Source: Parabacteroides distasonis (GTDB taxonomy: Bacteria > Bacteroidota > Bacteroidia > Bacteroidales > Tannerellaceae). Taken from it: a stretch of DNA of 64,000 bases. A program made the translations under genes and the position numbers. Shown piece after piece: positions 7,389 to 16,837 of the stretch (within the stretch, counting starts at the first letter, position 1; each line of letters opens with the position of its first letter). The stretch lies in assembly GCA_015060925.1 (NCBI GenBank), contig SUXM01000006.1:1-64000 (forward strand), in the 5' to 3' direction. Below the pieces are notes generated by a model. It had not been told where the DNA came from. It saw nothing but the letters and a program-made list of their open reading frames with translations, and made no database searches.

Positions 7389-9011
7389 ATGAAACAGATC
7401 TCTATGATATTTTTATGGGTGATGTTTTGTTTGTTTGGGTGTCGGATGCTTCCCAAACAGGCAGACAAGGGAGAGGCTGTAAAACCTATCGTGATTCTTT
7501 ATGAGAATGATGTGCATTGTGCGGTGGATGGATATGCAAAGATGGCGGGATTGGAAAAGGAGGAAAGGCTTTCTACTCCGTATGTAACCATAGTCTCGTG
7601 TGGGGATTTTGCGCAAGGAGGAGTTATCGGGGCGATGTCACAAGGTGAGCATATTGTTGAGATTATGAACCGGGTAGGGTATGATGTGGTGACACTTGGT
7701 AACCATGAGTTCGATTATGGTCGGTTGCAACTTTTTAAGTTGACGGAAATGTTGGATGCCGAGGTGGTCAATGCCAATTTCAGAAATCTAATAAACGACC
7801 AATTGGTTTTCAAACCTTACCGGATGGTGCGTTATGGTGAGGTGGATGTGGCTTATATCGGATTTACGACTACCACTACGATGGAGGCAGTGTCCCCTTT
7901 GACCTTTCAGGATGAAGAGGGTAATCGAATTTATGGATTTACGTCAGACCGTTTTTATGAGAATGCCCAGCGCTACGTGGATGAGGCTCGTGCCAATGGC
8001 GCTGAGTATGTGGTTGCTCTATCTCATTTAGGTGATTTGCCGGAAGAGGAACAACCTACATCGTTGAGCCTGATTTCCCAGACAACCGGTATTGATGTGT
8101 TGCTTGACGGGCATGCACACCGTGTGATCCCTGATACGTTAGTAAAAAACAGGGAGGGAAAATCTGTGTTGATGAGTTCTACAGGCGAACAGTTTGAATG
8201 GATAGGGGTTTTGACTATCTCCGGAGAGGGTAAGTTACAAACCCGTCTTATTTCCACCAAGGAGGGCGGGACGATGATTGACGAAGAGGTACAGGCTTTT
8301 GTGGAGGCTATCAAGGTACAAGCTTTAGAAGAGGGAAAGCGGGTGATTGGTTTCAATGAGAAACTTTTATCTATCAATGATGCAGAGGGAAATCGATTGG
8401 TGCGCAGTCAAGAGACTTCGATAGGAAATTTCTGTGCAGATGCTTTCCGAACCGTATTAGATACAGATGTCTCATTGATTAATGGTGGAGGTATCCGTGG
8501 GGATATTCCGGAGGGGGAGGTGACTTATAACGATTTGGTTGCTGTTTTACCATTCAATAACACCGTTTGTAAAGCAAGTCTGACTGGACAACAACTGTTA
8601 GATGCATTGGAAATGTCCGTTCGATTGTTACCATACGAATATGGGGATTTCATGCAGGTAAGTGGTATGAGCTTTAAGGTGGATTCTACAGTGGTCACTC
8701 CGGTGGTGATGGGAGAAGATGCTCTCTTTTCACATGTTGCAGAAGCCCCTCGTCGTGTCAGTGGATTGAAGATACGTGACAAACTGTCCGGGGAATATAA
8801 GCCGGTCGAATTGGACAGGAAATATACTGTTGCCGGTTTGAATTACCATGTTAAAGCCTTGGGTGGTCAAGGAATTCTTCGCTATGCCACTTTGGAAGAG
8901 GATAATGTGGGGCAGGATGTTGACATTGTTGCTTCCTATTTGGAAAAACATTTGGGTGGTAAAATCGGAGAGCAGTATTCTTGTACGGCAAATCGAATTG
9001 AAGTAAAATAA
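7389..9011 (+). CDS. 5'-nucleotidase / UshA-like metallophosphatase lipoprotein
   Basis: 540 aa from the ATG at 7389. The upstream TTG at 7329 would place a non-signal extension in front of the lipoprotein signal, so it is rejected. The lipobox LFGC puts the Cys at about residue 18. The N-terminal calcineurin-like domain shows the metal motifs NDVH, GDFAQGG, GNHEFDYG and DGHAH. The C-terminal 5'-nucleotidase domain has NGGGIRGDI and a LGGQGILRYATL substrate loop. It likely hydrolyses extracytoplasmic nucleotides or related phosphoesters to supply nucleosides and phosphate. It is followed by the C10 protease with a 34-base gap, so the two may be cotranscribed. Confidence 0.85.
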   Translation: MKQISMIFLWVMFCLFGCRMLPKQADKGEAVKPIVILYENDVHCAVDGYAKMAGLEKEERLSTPYVTIVSCGDFAQGGVIGAMSQGEHIVEIMNRVGYDVVTLGNHEFDYGRLQLFKLTEMLDAEVVNANFRNLINDQLVFKPYRMVRYGEVDVAYIGFTTTTTMEAVSPLTFQDEEGNRIYGFTSDRFYENAQRYVDEARANGAEYVVALSHLGDLPEEEQPTSLSLISQTTGIDVLLDGHAHRVIPDTLVKNREGKSVLMSSTGEQFEWIGVLTISGEGKLQTRLISTKEGGTMIDEEVQAFVEAIKVQALEEGKRVIGFNEKLLSINDAEGNRLVRSQETSIGNFCADAFRTVLDTDVSLINGGGIRGDIPEGEVTYNDLVAVLPFNNTVCKASLTGQQLLDALEMSVRLLPYEYGDFMQVSGMSFKVDSTVVTPVVMGEDALFSHVAEAPRRVSGLKIRDKLSGEYKPVELDRKYTVAGLNYHVKALGGQGILRYATLEEDNVGQDVDIVASYLEKHLGGKIGEQYSCTANRIEVK

Positions 9012-9045
9012 ATAAGGAATGTTTTTTAGAAAAGTATAAGAAGAA

Positions 9046-10968
9046 ATGAAGGCGTTTTTTTATTGGGTGTTGATTGTATTTCTGATATTCCCGACTTTAC
9101 AGGTCTCAAGTAAAGAGGTGAGTCAGAAAAGGGCATTGGAGGTGGCTACTCAATTCATGAATAGTCGTTCGGCATTGCGTAACGGAAACTGTTTGGAGTT
9201 GGTCATGATCGGAAACCAGGTAACAGGTAACTTACGTTCGGCAGATACTCCCTCTTTTTATGTGTATAACGTGAAAGGTGGAAAAGGGTTTGTAATCATT
9301 GCCGGTGATGATACTGTTTCTCCCATTTTGGGTTATTCTTTTGATTCTTCATTTCAAGCAGAGGGGATGCCTGACCATTTGAAAGCATTTCTTAATCATT
9401 ATGATGAACAAATCCGTATGGTTGCATCGAAAGGTTTGAAATCGTCTGCTGCATGGAACGATTTGCGTAATGCTACTCTGGAAAAGAGTGTGGTTTTGAA
9501 AACGGCAAAATGGAATCAAGATGCTCCATACAATGGTGAATGTCCGATGATTTTGAATTACTACGGCGCAAAAACACAAAGTTTAGCTGGTTGTATGGCT
9601 ACTGCCATTGCCATAGTCATGGCGTATCATAAATATCCCTCTTCTTTTATTGGAGGGAAGTATACTTACATAAGTCAATGTAATTGGTTTTTGGCGGCAA
9701 ATGGATATATCATTGATAATACGCAAGAAATAACTGTCGACATGAACCGCCCTTTTGATTGGAACTTGATGTTAGACGAATATCAAGCAGGGCAATATAC
9801 AGAGGCTCAAGGAAAAGAGGTGGCGGCCTTGATGTTTCGTATCGGTGCAGCTACACGTACGAACTATAATGTGGATGAAAGTAGTACGAGTACGTTAAAT
9901 GTCTATTCGGCTTTTTATACCCATTTGCAATTCCCAACGGCAAAATTACAGCGTCGGAGTTATATGGAAGAAGTCGATTTTCGGCGATTGTTGAAGAATG
10001 AGATTGATGCCAATCGTCCGGTGTTATATGGTTCGAGTAGTGGAAGACATCTTTTTGTATGTGATGGTTATGATGACAGCGGAAACTTCCATTTTAATTG
10101 GGGGTGGAGTGGAAAGGCGGATGGTTTTTATGCATTGGATGCTTTGACTCCATTGTATTATGATTTCTCTGATAATACATATATCTTCTACAATTTGAAA
10201 CCCTCTACAGAAGAGAGGGATACAAGAGCTATGTATTATTATACCTCTATTTTGGATGAGCTGTTTGGTAAAAAGGAGATAAAAGCCGGACTATTTCCGG
10301 GAGAGGGTACAGAAACGATAACTGAAGGAGTTCCTTTTACAGTGGATATGAATTCTATCATGTCGGATTATGATGTGGATGCTTCGGTAGTTTTTGGTGT
10401 TGCCCATATCAACAAGAATGGTGAGATAAAAGAGGTTGTAGGAAAAACGGGAAAGAAGACATTCGGCATGTCTATCTATGAAATAGAGGAATTTTATATG
10501 CGTTTCCCTTCTGATGAGGCTTTTATTGCATACGTGCAGGCAAATCCTGAATTTGTTACCCAATCTGTTGTTTCTGAGAATATAACATGTGAGATCAAGC
10601 AGCCGATAGAGGAGGGAGACCGGTTGATCGTGGTCAGTCAATCGGCCGGAGGTCAAAAATGGTGGCCGGTTTATTCATACTTTGTCGAAGGTAAAGTTAA
10701 TGAAGTCTTACATCCTTACTCCATCCCTCTGAAAGCGGATGCAACTGCCAACGAAAAAATAACAACTGTATCGAACCACAAAATTCATACGGAAGGCAGT
10801 ACGTTGGTGCTGGAAACAGAAGAACCTTTGAATGTTTTTGTATATACCATCTCCGGTACTTTGGTCAATCAACAGATGGTATTCGGTACTGCACGGATTG
10901 CACTTATCAAGGGGATTTATGTGGTACAGTTGGGTAACAAAACGTATAAAGTAGCCTTGACAAAGTAA
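9046..10968 (+). CDS. C10 family (streptopain-like) cysteine protease with Por-type C-terminal tail
   Basis: 640 aa with a signal peptide (MKAFFYWVLIVFLIFPTLQVSS). Residues about 25-140 resemble the Spi pro-domain that keeps streptopain inactive. The peptidase domain carries catalytic Cys183 in AGCMATA and His335 in GRHLFVCDGYDD, followed by HFNWGWSGKADGFY, the expected oxyanion/Trp region. The last 70 residues look like a type-IX-type sorting tail (VYTISGTLV...GIYVVQLGNKTYKV), suggesting export to the surface. Homologous secreted proteases occur in Bacteroides fragilis (Bfp) and Streptococcus (SpeB). Natural substrates here are unknown. Confidence 0.88.
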   Translation: MKAFFYWVLIVFLIFPTLQVSSKEVSQKRALEVATQFMNSRSALRNGNCLELVMIGNQVTGNLRSADTPSFYVYNVKGGKGFVIIAGDDTVSPILGYSFDSSFQAEGMPDHLKAFLNHYDEQIRMVASKGLKSSAAWNDLRNATLEKSVVLKTAKWNQDAPYNGECPMILNYYGAKTQSLAGCMATAIAIVMAYHKYPSSFIGGKYTYISQCNWFLAANGYIIDNTQEITVDMNRPFDWNLMLDEYQAGQYTEAQGKEVAALMFRIGAATRTNYNVDESSTSTLNVYSAFYTHLQFPTAKLQRRSYMEEVDFRRLLKNEIDANRPVLYGSSSGRHLFVCDGYDDSGNFHFNWGWSGKADGFYALDALTPLYYDFSDNTYIFYNLKPSTEERDTRAMYYYTSILDELFGKKEIKAGLFPGEGTETITEGVPFTVDMNSIMSDYDVDASVVFGVAHINKNGEIKEVVGKTGKKTFGMSIYEIEEFYMRFPSDEAFIAYVQANPEFVTQSVVSENITCEIKQPIEEGDRLIVVSQSAGGQKWWPVYSYFVEGKVNEVLHPYSIPLKADATANEKITTVSNHKIHTEGSTLVLETEEPLNVFVYTISGTLVNQQMVFGTARIALIKGIYVVQLGNKTYKVALTK

Positions 10969-11014
10969 GGTATTAGAGATAGTTAATGATTATTCTTGAA
11001 TTTATATTTATTAC

Positions 11015-13879
11015 ATGAAAAGACGACAATTTTTAAAACGAACTGTTTTACTGACGGCAGGATGTTCTGTGTTGCAAGATTGGAAAACATGGGCAAATCC
11101 TGTTGATGGAAATATTCAGAAAAAGGAATTATATTATGATGCCTTTGTAAATCCTATGCCTTTATTCCGCCCATTTGTCCGTTGGTGGTGGAATGGTAAT
11201 AAAGTTGAGGCTAAGGAACTGATTCGTGAATTACATCTTCTAAAAGAGGCCGGAATAGGTGGGGTTGAAATAAATCCTATAGCCATTCCTACGACAGATG
11301 ATGATGCCGGAAAACGTTCGCTTTACTGGTTGAGTGACGAATGGATTGATATGTTGCAGGTGACATTTGATGAGGCAAAGAAATTAGATATGACCTGTGA
11401 TTTGATTGTGGGTTCCGGTTGGCCTTTTGGGTCAGAATCACTTCCGTATGACGAAAGAGCACAAGTAATGATTTTGTATGCGGAGAAGCTGGATGGTGGT
11501 ACTACTTTTGAAACTTCTCGTTTTCATATTTTCAAAACAGTAGATCCGGGAGTAACAGATCCAAATGCTTCTCGAACATGTGAATTAGTCTCTTTGAAAT
11601 TAGTACCGGATCCTATTGGAGGTTTGGATCAAGTGATAGATATCTCAGAAAAATGCAAGGATGAGGTGATTCAAATTGATGTGCCTGAAGGTCAGTATGT
11701 ATTGTATGCACTTGTTAATTACAAATCGTTTGCAAGTGTGATAAATGGTGCCCCAGGAGCTGCCGGAGCGATCTTGAATCACATGGATGAGCAGGCAGTG
11801 TATAAATACTTGCGTCACATGTCTGACACTATTGAGAAAAAAACAGGTCCTTTGTCAAAACATTTGCGTGCCTTTTTTACCGATAGTATGGAGTTGGAAG
11901 GATGTAACTGGACTGCCGATTTTGCAGAAGAATTTAAGAAACGGAGAGGGTATGAATTGATGCCATGGTTACCTTTCATCATGTTTAAAGTAGGTCGTTT
12001 AGGGGCTGTGGTAAGTGCCGATTATGGAGCAAGCAAAACAGAGGCTTTTAAAGAGCAAACCAATCGGGTACGTTTTGACTTTGAATTGACAAAAGCAGAA
12101 TTACTATACGAACGTTTTACAAAAACTTATTTGAGATGGTGTCGTGAATTGAATGTGAAATCACGAGCACAAGCGTATGGACGTGGTTTCTTCCCGTTGG
12201 AAAGCAGTTTGGGATATGATATTCCGGAGGGAGAGTCATGGACTACCAATTGGATGAAACATCGTGTAGGTGAGGAGATGGGGGATGAAGATTACCGTCG
12301 TGGACGTGCTTATACGATGATTAATAAATATGTCTCTTCGGCTGCAAACCTAACAGGTAAACGGGTGGTAAGTGCAGAAGAGATGACCAATACCTATACG
12401 GTGTTTAATGCAACATTGGAATTTTTGAAGATAGGTTCGGATATGAGTGCGATTTCCGGAACCACCCATCCGATATGGTCTGGTTATAACTATACACCAC
12501 CGGAAGCCCCATTCCCGGGTTGGGTGCGCTATGGCTCCTATTACCATGAAAACAACCCTTGGTGGCCCTATTTTAAGTATCTGAATAAATATCGTGCTCG
12601 ACTCTCATCTCAGTTACAACAGGCGGATATGTGTACCGATATTGCGTTACTCCCTGCTAATTACGATATGTGGGGTGAATTAGGTGTACAGACCGATCCA
12701 TTCCCTGAAAAGTTGAATATCCCTTATACCTCATTGATTTGGGAAGCAATTCATAAAAATGGAGGAGGTGCCGATTATGTGACGGAACTGGTGTTGAAGG
12801 ATGCGACAGTTAAACAGGGTAAATTATGTTATGAAAAAAAACAGTATGGTACTCTTTTCTTGGTAGAGGTAAGTGGAACTGATCCGAAAACATTGGCTAA
12901 ACTGTATGACTATGTTTCAACCGGAGGTCGTGTCTTTTGCATTGGAAAATATCCGGAAAAGTCTTTAGGTTTAAAAGATTATCAAGCACGTGACAAAGAG
13001 GTACAGGAATGGATACAAAAATTAAAAGCCTATCCGGAACGTTTTATTTTATTGGAAAAGCCTGCAGATGGTGCCTATTTGGAATGGTATCAGCAAGTGA
13101 TGAACCAATATCAATTACCTCATGCAGTAACAGTTTCCAATCCGGATCGTTTCTTGTTGCAGAATCATTATCGTAGGGATGATGGTACCGATTTCTTCCT
13201 GTTTGTAAATGGTCACATGCATGAGGGAAGACAAACCGATTTGATTTTCTCTAAAGAGGTGAGACGAGGTCGTCAAGCTTGGATTTGGGATCCGAATACC
13301 GGTGAAAAGTATAAAATCCAATTAAAAGCGAATCGTTTCACTTTGGATTTAGGACCGGCTGAAACCTATTTGATAGTCTTTGACCGGGAATCTCGTGGTA
13401 AAACATGGAATCCGTTGCCTCGTAAAGGAAATCATCAAGAGGAGTTGTTGAACTGGAAGGTGGAATTAAAACATTGTCGGGAGAAGTGGACAAAACAGAT
13501 GGAGATGCCTAAATTGAAAGATTTGAAAGATACAGAATATGTTCATTTTACCGGAGAGGTAGTTTATCGAACGACACTTTCTGTGAAAGACCCAAAGAAT
13601 AAGGTATTGAACTTAGGAAAAGTTTGGGGTGTGAATGAACTTTATGTAAATGGACAATCGTGCGGACCTAAATGGTTTGGAGAAAGAATTTATGACCTTT
13701 CCAATTTCCTTCAAAAAGGAGAGAACCAGATAGAGGTTAGAGTGGCAACAACGATGGGCAACTACATGAAAACATTAAAGGATAATCCGACAGCTCAAAA
13801 ATACACAGTTCTTAAAAACAAGAACCAACCGATTCAATCCATGGGATTGATTGGCCCGGTAACGTTGTATAAGAGATAG
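11015..13879 (+). CDS. GH106-like glycoside hydrolase (alpha-L-rhamnosidase family)
   Basis: 954 aa. It starts with a twin-arginine-type signal (MKRRQFLKRTVLLTAG). The conserved PFVRWWWNGNKV, LLKEAGIGGVEINP and DLIVGSGWPFG segments are typical of GH106-like barrels, and the C-terminal part with NELYVNGQSCGPKWFGERIYDLS is a carbohydrate-binding beta sandwich that often closes these enzymes. Likely removes alpha-L-rhamnose from plant or bacterial polysaccharide, but many GH106 relatives are uncharacterised. It lies downstream of the protease with a 46-base gap and ends at a bidirectional terminator facing the GH37 pair. Confidence 0.78.
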   Translation: MKRRQFLKRTVLLTAGCSVLQDWKTWANPVDGNIQKKELYYDAFVNPMPLFRPFVRWWWNGNKVEAKELIRELHLLKEAGIGGVEINPIAIPTTDDDAGKRSLYWLSDEWIDMLQVTFDEAKKLDMTCDLIVGSGWPFGSESLPYDERAQVMILYAEKLDGGTTFETSRFHIFKTVDPGVTDPNASRTCELVSLKLVPDPIGGLDQVIDISEKCKDEVIQIDVPEGQYVLYALVNYKSFASVINGAPGAAGAILNHMDEQAVYKYLRHMSDTIEKKTGPLSKHLRAFFTDSMELEGCNWTADFAEEFKKRRGYELMPWLPFIMFKVGRLGAVVSADYGASKTEAFKEQTNRVRFDFELTKAELLYERFTKTYLRWCRELNVKSRAQAYGRGFFPLESSLGYDIPEGESWTTNWMKHRVGEEMGDEDYRRGRAYTMINKYVSSAANLTGKRVVSAEEMTNTYTVFNATLEFLKIGSDMSAISGTTHPIWSGYNYTPPEAPFPGWVRYGSYYHENNPWWPYFKYLNKYRARLSSQLQQADMCTDIALLPANYDMWGELGVQTDPFPEKLNIPYTSLIWEAIHKNGGGADYVTELVLKDATVKQGKLCYEKKQYGTLFLVEVSGTDPKTLAKLYDYVSTGGRVFCIGKYPEKSLGLKDYQARDKEVQEWIQKLKAYPERFILLEKPADGAYLEWYQQVMNQYQLPHAVTVSNPDRFLLQNHYRRDDGTDFFLFVNGHMHEGRQTDLIFSKEVRRGRQAWIWDPNTGEKYKIQLKANRFTLDLGPAETYLIVFDRESRGKTWNPLPRKGNHQEELLNWKVELKHCREKWTKQMEMPKLKDLKDTEYVHFTGEVVYRTTLSVKDPKNKVLNLGKVWGVNELYVNGQSCGPKWFGERIYDLSNFLQKGENQIEVRVATTMGNYMKTLKDNPTAQKYTVLKNKNQPIQSMGLIGPVTLYKR

Positions 13880-13890
13880 CTAAAAGAAAT

Positions 13891-13930
13891 AAGGGGGAAC
13901 ACTTGATTAAGTATTCCCCCTTGTTGTTTT
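13891..13930. terminator. Bidirectional terminator between convergent genes
   Basis: AAGGGGGAACACTT and AAGTATTCCCCCTT form a long stem with loop GATT, followed by TTGTTGTTTTT on the plus strand. It separates the GH106 gene from the minus-strand GH37 pair. Confidence 0.85.
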
Positions 13931-15309
13931 TATTGAGTTACATATTGTTTTGCTCTTAAGAAAGTGGCAGCAGTCCAACCCATCATGATACTGCAAGGAT
14001 ATTCGCTGTCATTGATAGTACCGTCACGACTGTATTTCTCATACAAGAAACCGGGAGAACGTTTACCGTCTCCAAATTTGAACGGACGGTGGGTAGCTGG
14101 TTGCGGACTGACAAAGTTGGAAGTAACCGTATTCAACCATTTCAAAGCGTAGTATTGAGCATATTCTTTATAGTTATAATTGTCCAATGCGCCGATTGTA
14201 AGGAATTGCATAGGTGCCCAAACCGCAGCATCACCCCATTGATAAAGAATTGGTTGTTCGCTCTGTTCGCAAACGACCATACCTCCTTCTGAATCAAATA
14301 GGGAAAGGTTGTTCACGATACGTTTTGCCTCTTTCTTTGTGGCAAATTCCCAATAAAGCGGCCAAAGTGTAACTACTGAAGCAATAGGTGTATGTTTTTT
14401 ATTTACGAAATCATAATCAAGGAAAAGCCCACGTTCTTCGTTCCATAGATACTGACGAATCAATTGTGCACGTTCTTCCGCCTTCTTTTCCCATACTTTG
14501 CCGTCAGAGATATTCAACGTTTGTTCCATCCAAGCTAAAACCTTTTCATATTGATACAAATTGGAGTTCAGCTCAACCGGGATGAAATCCATGATACGAC
14601 CATCGAAACGAGGGGTAAAGTCCATACCGGATTCAGCTTCTGCTAAACGGTTTCCTCCCATACGCATTTTTACTTCAATCGGAGCCTCTTTGTCTAATCT
14701 GAAACGTCCTTGAACAACTTTATCATAGAAACGGATCACTCTGGCTGAATCTGAATGGTGGCTGAAGCGTTGTAATCCAGGTACTGCTGTTGAATGGTCT
14801 TCAATGGTATTACCGTTTGTATTGGTCCAGAATTCATACTCTTTCACAACTGCACTGTAAGCACGAGTTAGCCATGCTTGATCTTTTTTAGGAGACTTTT
14901 CATAGAAGCTTTTTACCATCATAGCAAAAAGAGGCGTCATACTTCGGTCTTCGCCCCAGCGGTTAGCGTTAGGAATGAATCCCAATTTTTCAATTTCAAA
15001 GATGAAACAATCCAAATTGTTTTGAGCCTGTTCCCAATATTTTTGGATCATTAGCCCTTCATTGATGAAATAAACATCCCAGTAATAAAGTGTTCCCGGG
15101 TTCAAGGCATAGGAGTAGGGTTTAGGCATTGAGGGGACAGTGTCAACATACTTCAACCAATTGTCATGGATGTATTGTTCGATTTCTGTCCATTTCTCCG
15201 GATGTACCGCTTTTAGTTCGGGTACTTTAGGAGAAGAGCTACAAGCACTGAAAAGTAGTAGAAATAAAACTACTTTGCCAAGCATCATAAATGTTTTCAT
15301 ATTCTTCAT
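13930..15309 (-). CDS. Trehalase-like (GH37) lipoprotein, downstream copy
   Basis: 459 aa with a lipoprotein signal (lipobox LFSAC, Cys near residue 23). The sequence LYYWDVYFINEGL corresponds to the trehalase signature region, IPNANRWGEDRSMTP to the IPNGxR active-site region, and LYQWGDAAVWAPMQFL to the second signature. The fold is therefore the (alpha/alpha)6 barrel of GH37. Because the signature motifs deviate from true trehalase, the substrate may be another alpha-glucoside. It is the second gene of a two-gene operon, 19 bases after its paralogue, and nearly identical to it along its length. Confidence 0.8.
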   Translation of the reverse strand: MKNMKTFMMLGKVVLFLLLFSACSSSPKVPELKAVHPEKWTEIEQYIHDNWLKYVDTVPSMPKPYSYALNPGTLYYWDVYFINEGLMIQKYWEQAQNNLDCFIFEIEKLGFIPNANRWGEDRSMTPLFAMMVKSFYEKSPKKDQAWLTRAYSAVVKEYEFWTNTNGNTIEDHSTAVPGLQRFSHHSDSARVIRFYDKVVQGRFRLDKEAPIEVKMRMGGNRLAEAESGMDFTPRFDGRIMDFIPVELNSNLYQYEKVLAWMEQTLNISDGKVWEKKAEERAQLIRQYLWNEERGLFLDYDFVNKKHTPIASVVTLWPLYWEFATKKEAKRIVNNLSLFDSEGGMVVCEQSEQPILYQWGDAAVWAPMQFLTIGALDNYNYKEYAQYYALKWLNTVTSNFVSPQPATHRPFKFGDGKRSPGFLYEKYSRDGTINDSEYPCSIMMGWTAATFLRAKQYVTQ

Positions 15310-15328
15310 AATGTGTTATTTAATTGTT

Positions 15329-16708
15329 TTATTGTTTGTCTATGTATTGTTTAGCACGTAAGAAAGTGGCAGCAGTCCAACCCATCATGATACTGCAAGG
15401 ATATTCGCTATCGTTGATAGAACCGTCACGACTGTACTTTTCATACAAGAAACCGGGTGAACGTGTACCGTCACCAAATTTGAATGGACGGTGGGTGGCC
15501 GGTAGCGGACTGACAAAGTTGGAAGTAACCGTATTCAACCATTTTAATGCGTAGTATTGAGCATGGTCTTGATAGTTATAATTATCCAAAGCACCGATTG
15601 TAAGGAACTGCATCGGTGCCCAAACGGCAGCATCACCCCATTGGTAGAGATAGGGTTGTTCGCTCTGTTCGCATACCACCAAACCACCTTCTGAGTCAAA
15701 CAAAGAGAGGTTATTTACGATACGTTCCGCCTCTTTTTTAGAGGCAAATTCCCAATAAAGCGGCATGAGGGTAATCACTGAGGCAATAGGTGTATGTTTT
15801 TTATTTACGAAATCATAATCAAGGAAAAGACCACGTTCTTCGTTCCATAGATACTGACGAATCAGCTGCGCACGCTCTTCCGCCTTCTTTTCCCATGCTT
15901 TACCGTCAGAGATTTTCAACGTTTGTTCCAACCATGCTAAAACTTTTTCATATTGATATAGGTTGGCATTCAGATCAACCGGGATGAAATCCATGATGCG
16001 ACCATCAAAACGAGGGGTGAAATCCATACATTCAGCCTCTGCCAAACGGTTCCCACCCATACGCATTTTTACTTCAATCGGAGCCTCTTTATCCAATTGG
16101 AAACGTCCTAAAAGTACTCTGTCGTAGAAACGTACCAAAGTAGCAGAATCGGCATGATGTCCGAATCGTTGCAAACCGGGAACGGTTGTCGAATGGTCTT
16201 CAATGGTATTACCGTTTGTATTGGTCCAGAATTCATACTCTTTCACAACCGCATTGTGAGCATGAGTCAACCATGCCTGATCCTTATAGGGAGACTTTTC
16301 ATAGAAACTTTTTACCATCATGGCAAAATAGGGTGTCATGCTTCGATCTTCGCCCCAACGGTTGGCATTAGGAATGAAACCTAACTTTTCGATTTCGTAA
16401 ATGAAGCAGTCGAGGTTATTTTTTGCCTGCTCCCAATATTCCTGAATCATTAACCCTTCGTTGATGAAATACAAATCCCAGTAATAAAGTGTTCCGGGAT
16501 TCAAGGCATAGGAGTAGGGTTTAGGCATTGAGGGGACTGTATCGACATACTTCAACCAGTTGTCGTGGATGTATTGTTCGATCTCTGTCCATTTCTCCGG
16601 ATGTACTGCTTTTAGTTCGGGAACTTTGGGAGAAGAGGTACAAGCATTGAACAATAGTAGAAATAAAGCTACTTTTCCAAGCAACATAAATGCTTTCGTT
16701 TTTTTCAT
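15329..16708 (-). CDS. Trehalase-like (GH37) lipoprotein, upstream copy
   Basis: 459 aa, a tandem paralogue of the gene at 13930. Same signal layout (lipobox LFNAC), same barrel motifs (LYYWDLYFINEGL, IPNANRWGEDRSM, LYQWGDAAVWAP). Differences cluster in surface segments, for example GKKDQ-type loops and the region around residues 210-235, where this copy has EAECMDF for EAESGMDF. The promoter on the minus strand is probably the TATATTTG box at 16736-16743. Duplication without loss of either frame suggests both are expressed and may have diverged in specificity or chain-length preference. Confidence 0.8.
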   Translation of the reverse strand: MKKTKAFMLLGKVALFLLLFNACTSSPKVPELKAVHPEKWTEIEQYIHDNWLKYVDTVPSMPKPYSYALNPGTLYYWDLYFINEGLMIQEYWEQAKNNLDCFIYEIEKLGFIPNANRWGEDRSMTPYFAMMVKSFYEKSPYKDQAWLTHAHNAVVKEYEFWTNTNGNTIEDHSTTVPGLQRFGHHADSATLVRFYDRVLLGRFQLDKEAPIEVKMRMGGNRLAEAECMDFTPRFDGRIMDFIPVDLNANLYQYEKVLAWLEQTLKISDGKAWEKKAEERAQLIRQYLWNEERGLFLDYDFVNKKHTPIASVITLMPLYWEFASKKEAERIVNNLSLFDSEGGLVVCEQSEQPYLYQWGDAAVWAPMQFLTIGALDNYNYQDHAQYYALKWLNTVTSNFVSPLPATHRPFKFGDGTRSPGFLYEKYSRDGSINDSEYPCSIMMGWTAATFLRAKQYIDKQ

Positions 16709-16735
16709 AAAGTGTTATCTCTAAGTATTTGGTTA

Positions 16736-16743
16736 CAAATATA
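16736..16743 (-). promoter_or_regulatory. -7 promoter box for the GH37 operon
   Basis: TATATTTG on the minus strand, 27 bases before the ATG at 16708. Diverges from the dus promoter. Confidence 0.45.
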
Positions 16744-16800
16744 CAATATATTGAGAGATAAACAATTTAGTTCCATTCATGGATATAGAAAATAAACACT

Positions 16801-16808
16801 TACCTTTG
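16801..16808 (+). promoter_or_regulatory. -7 promoter box for the dus gene
   Basis: TACCTTTG matches TAnnTTTG, 29 bases before the ATG at 16838. Confidence 0.45.
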
Positions 16809-16837
16809 TTTGAGATTTAGTAAAAACGATAGAATTT

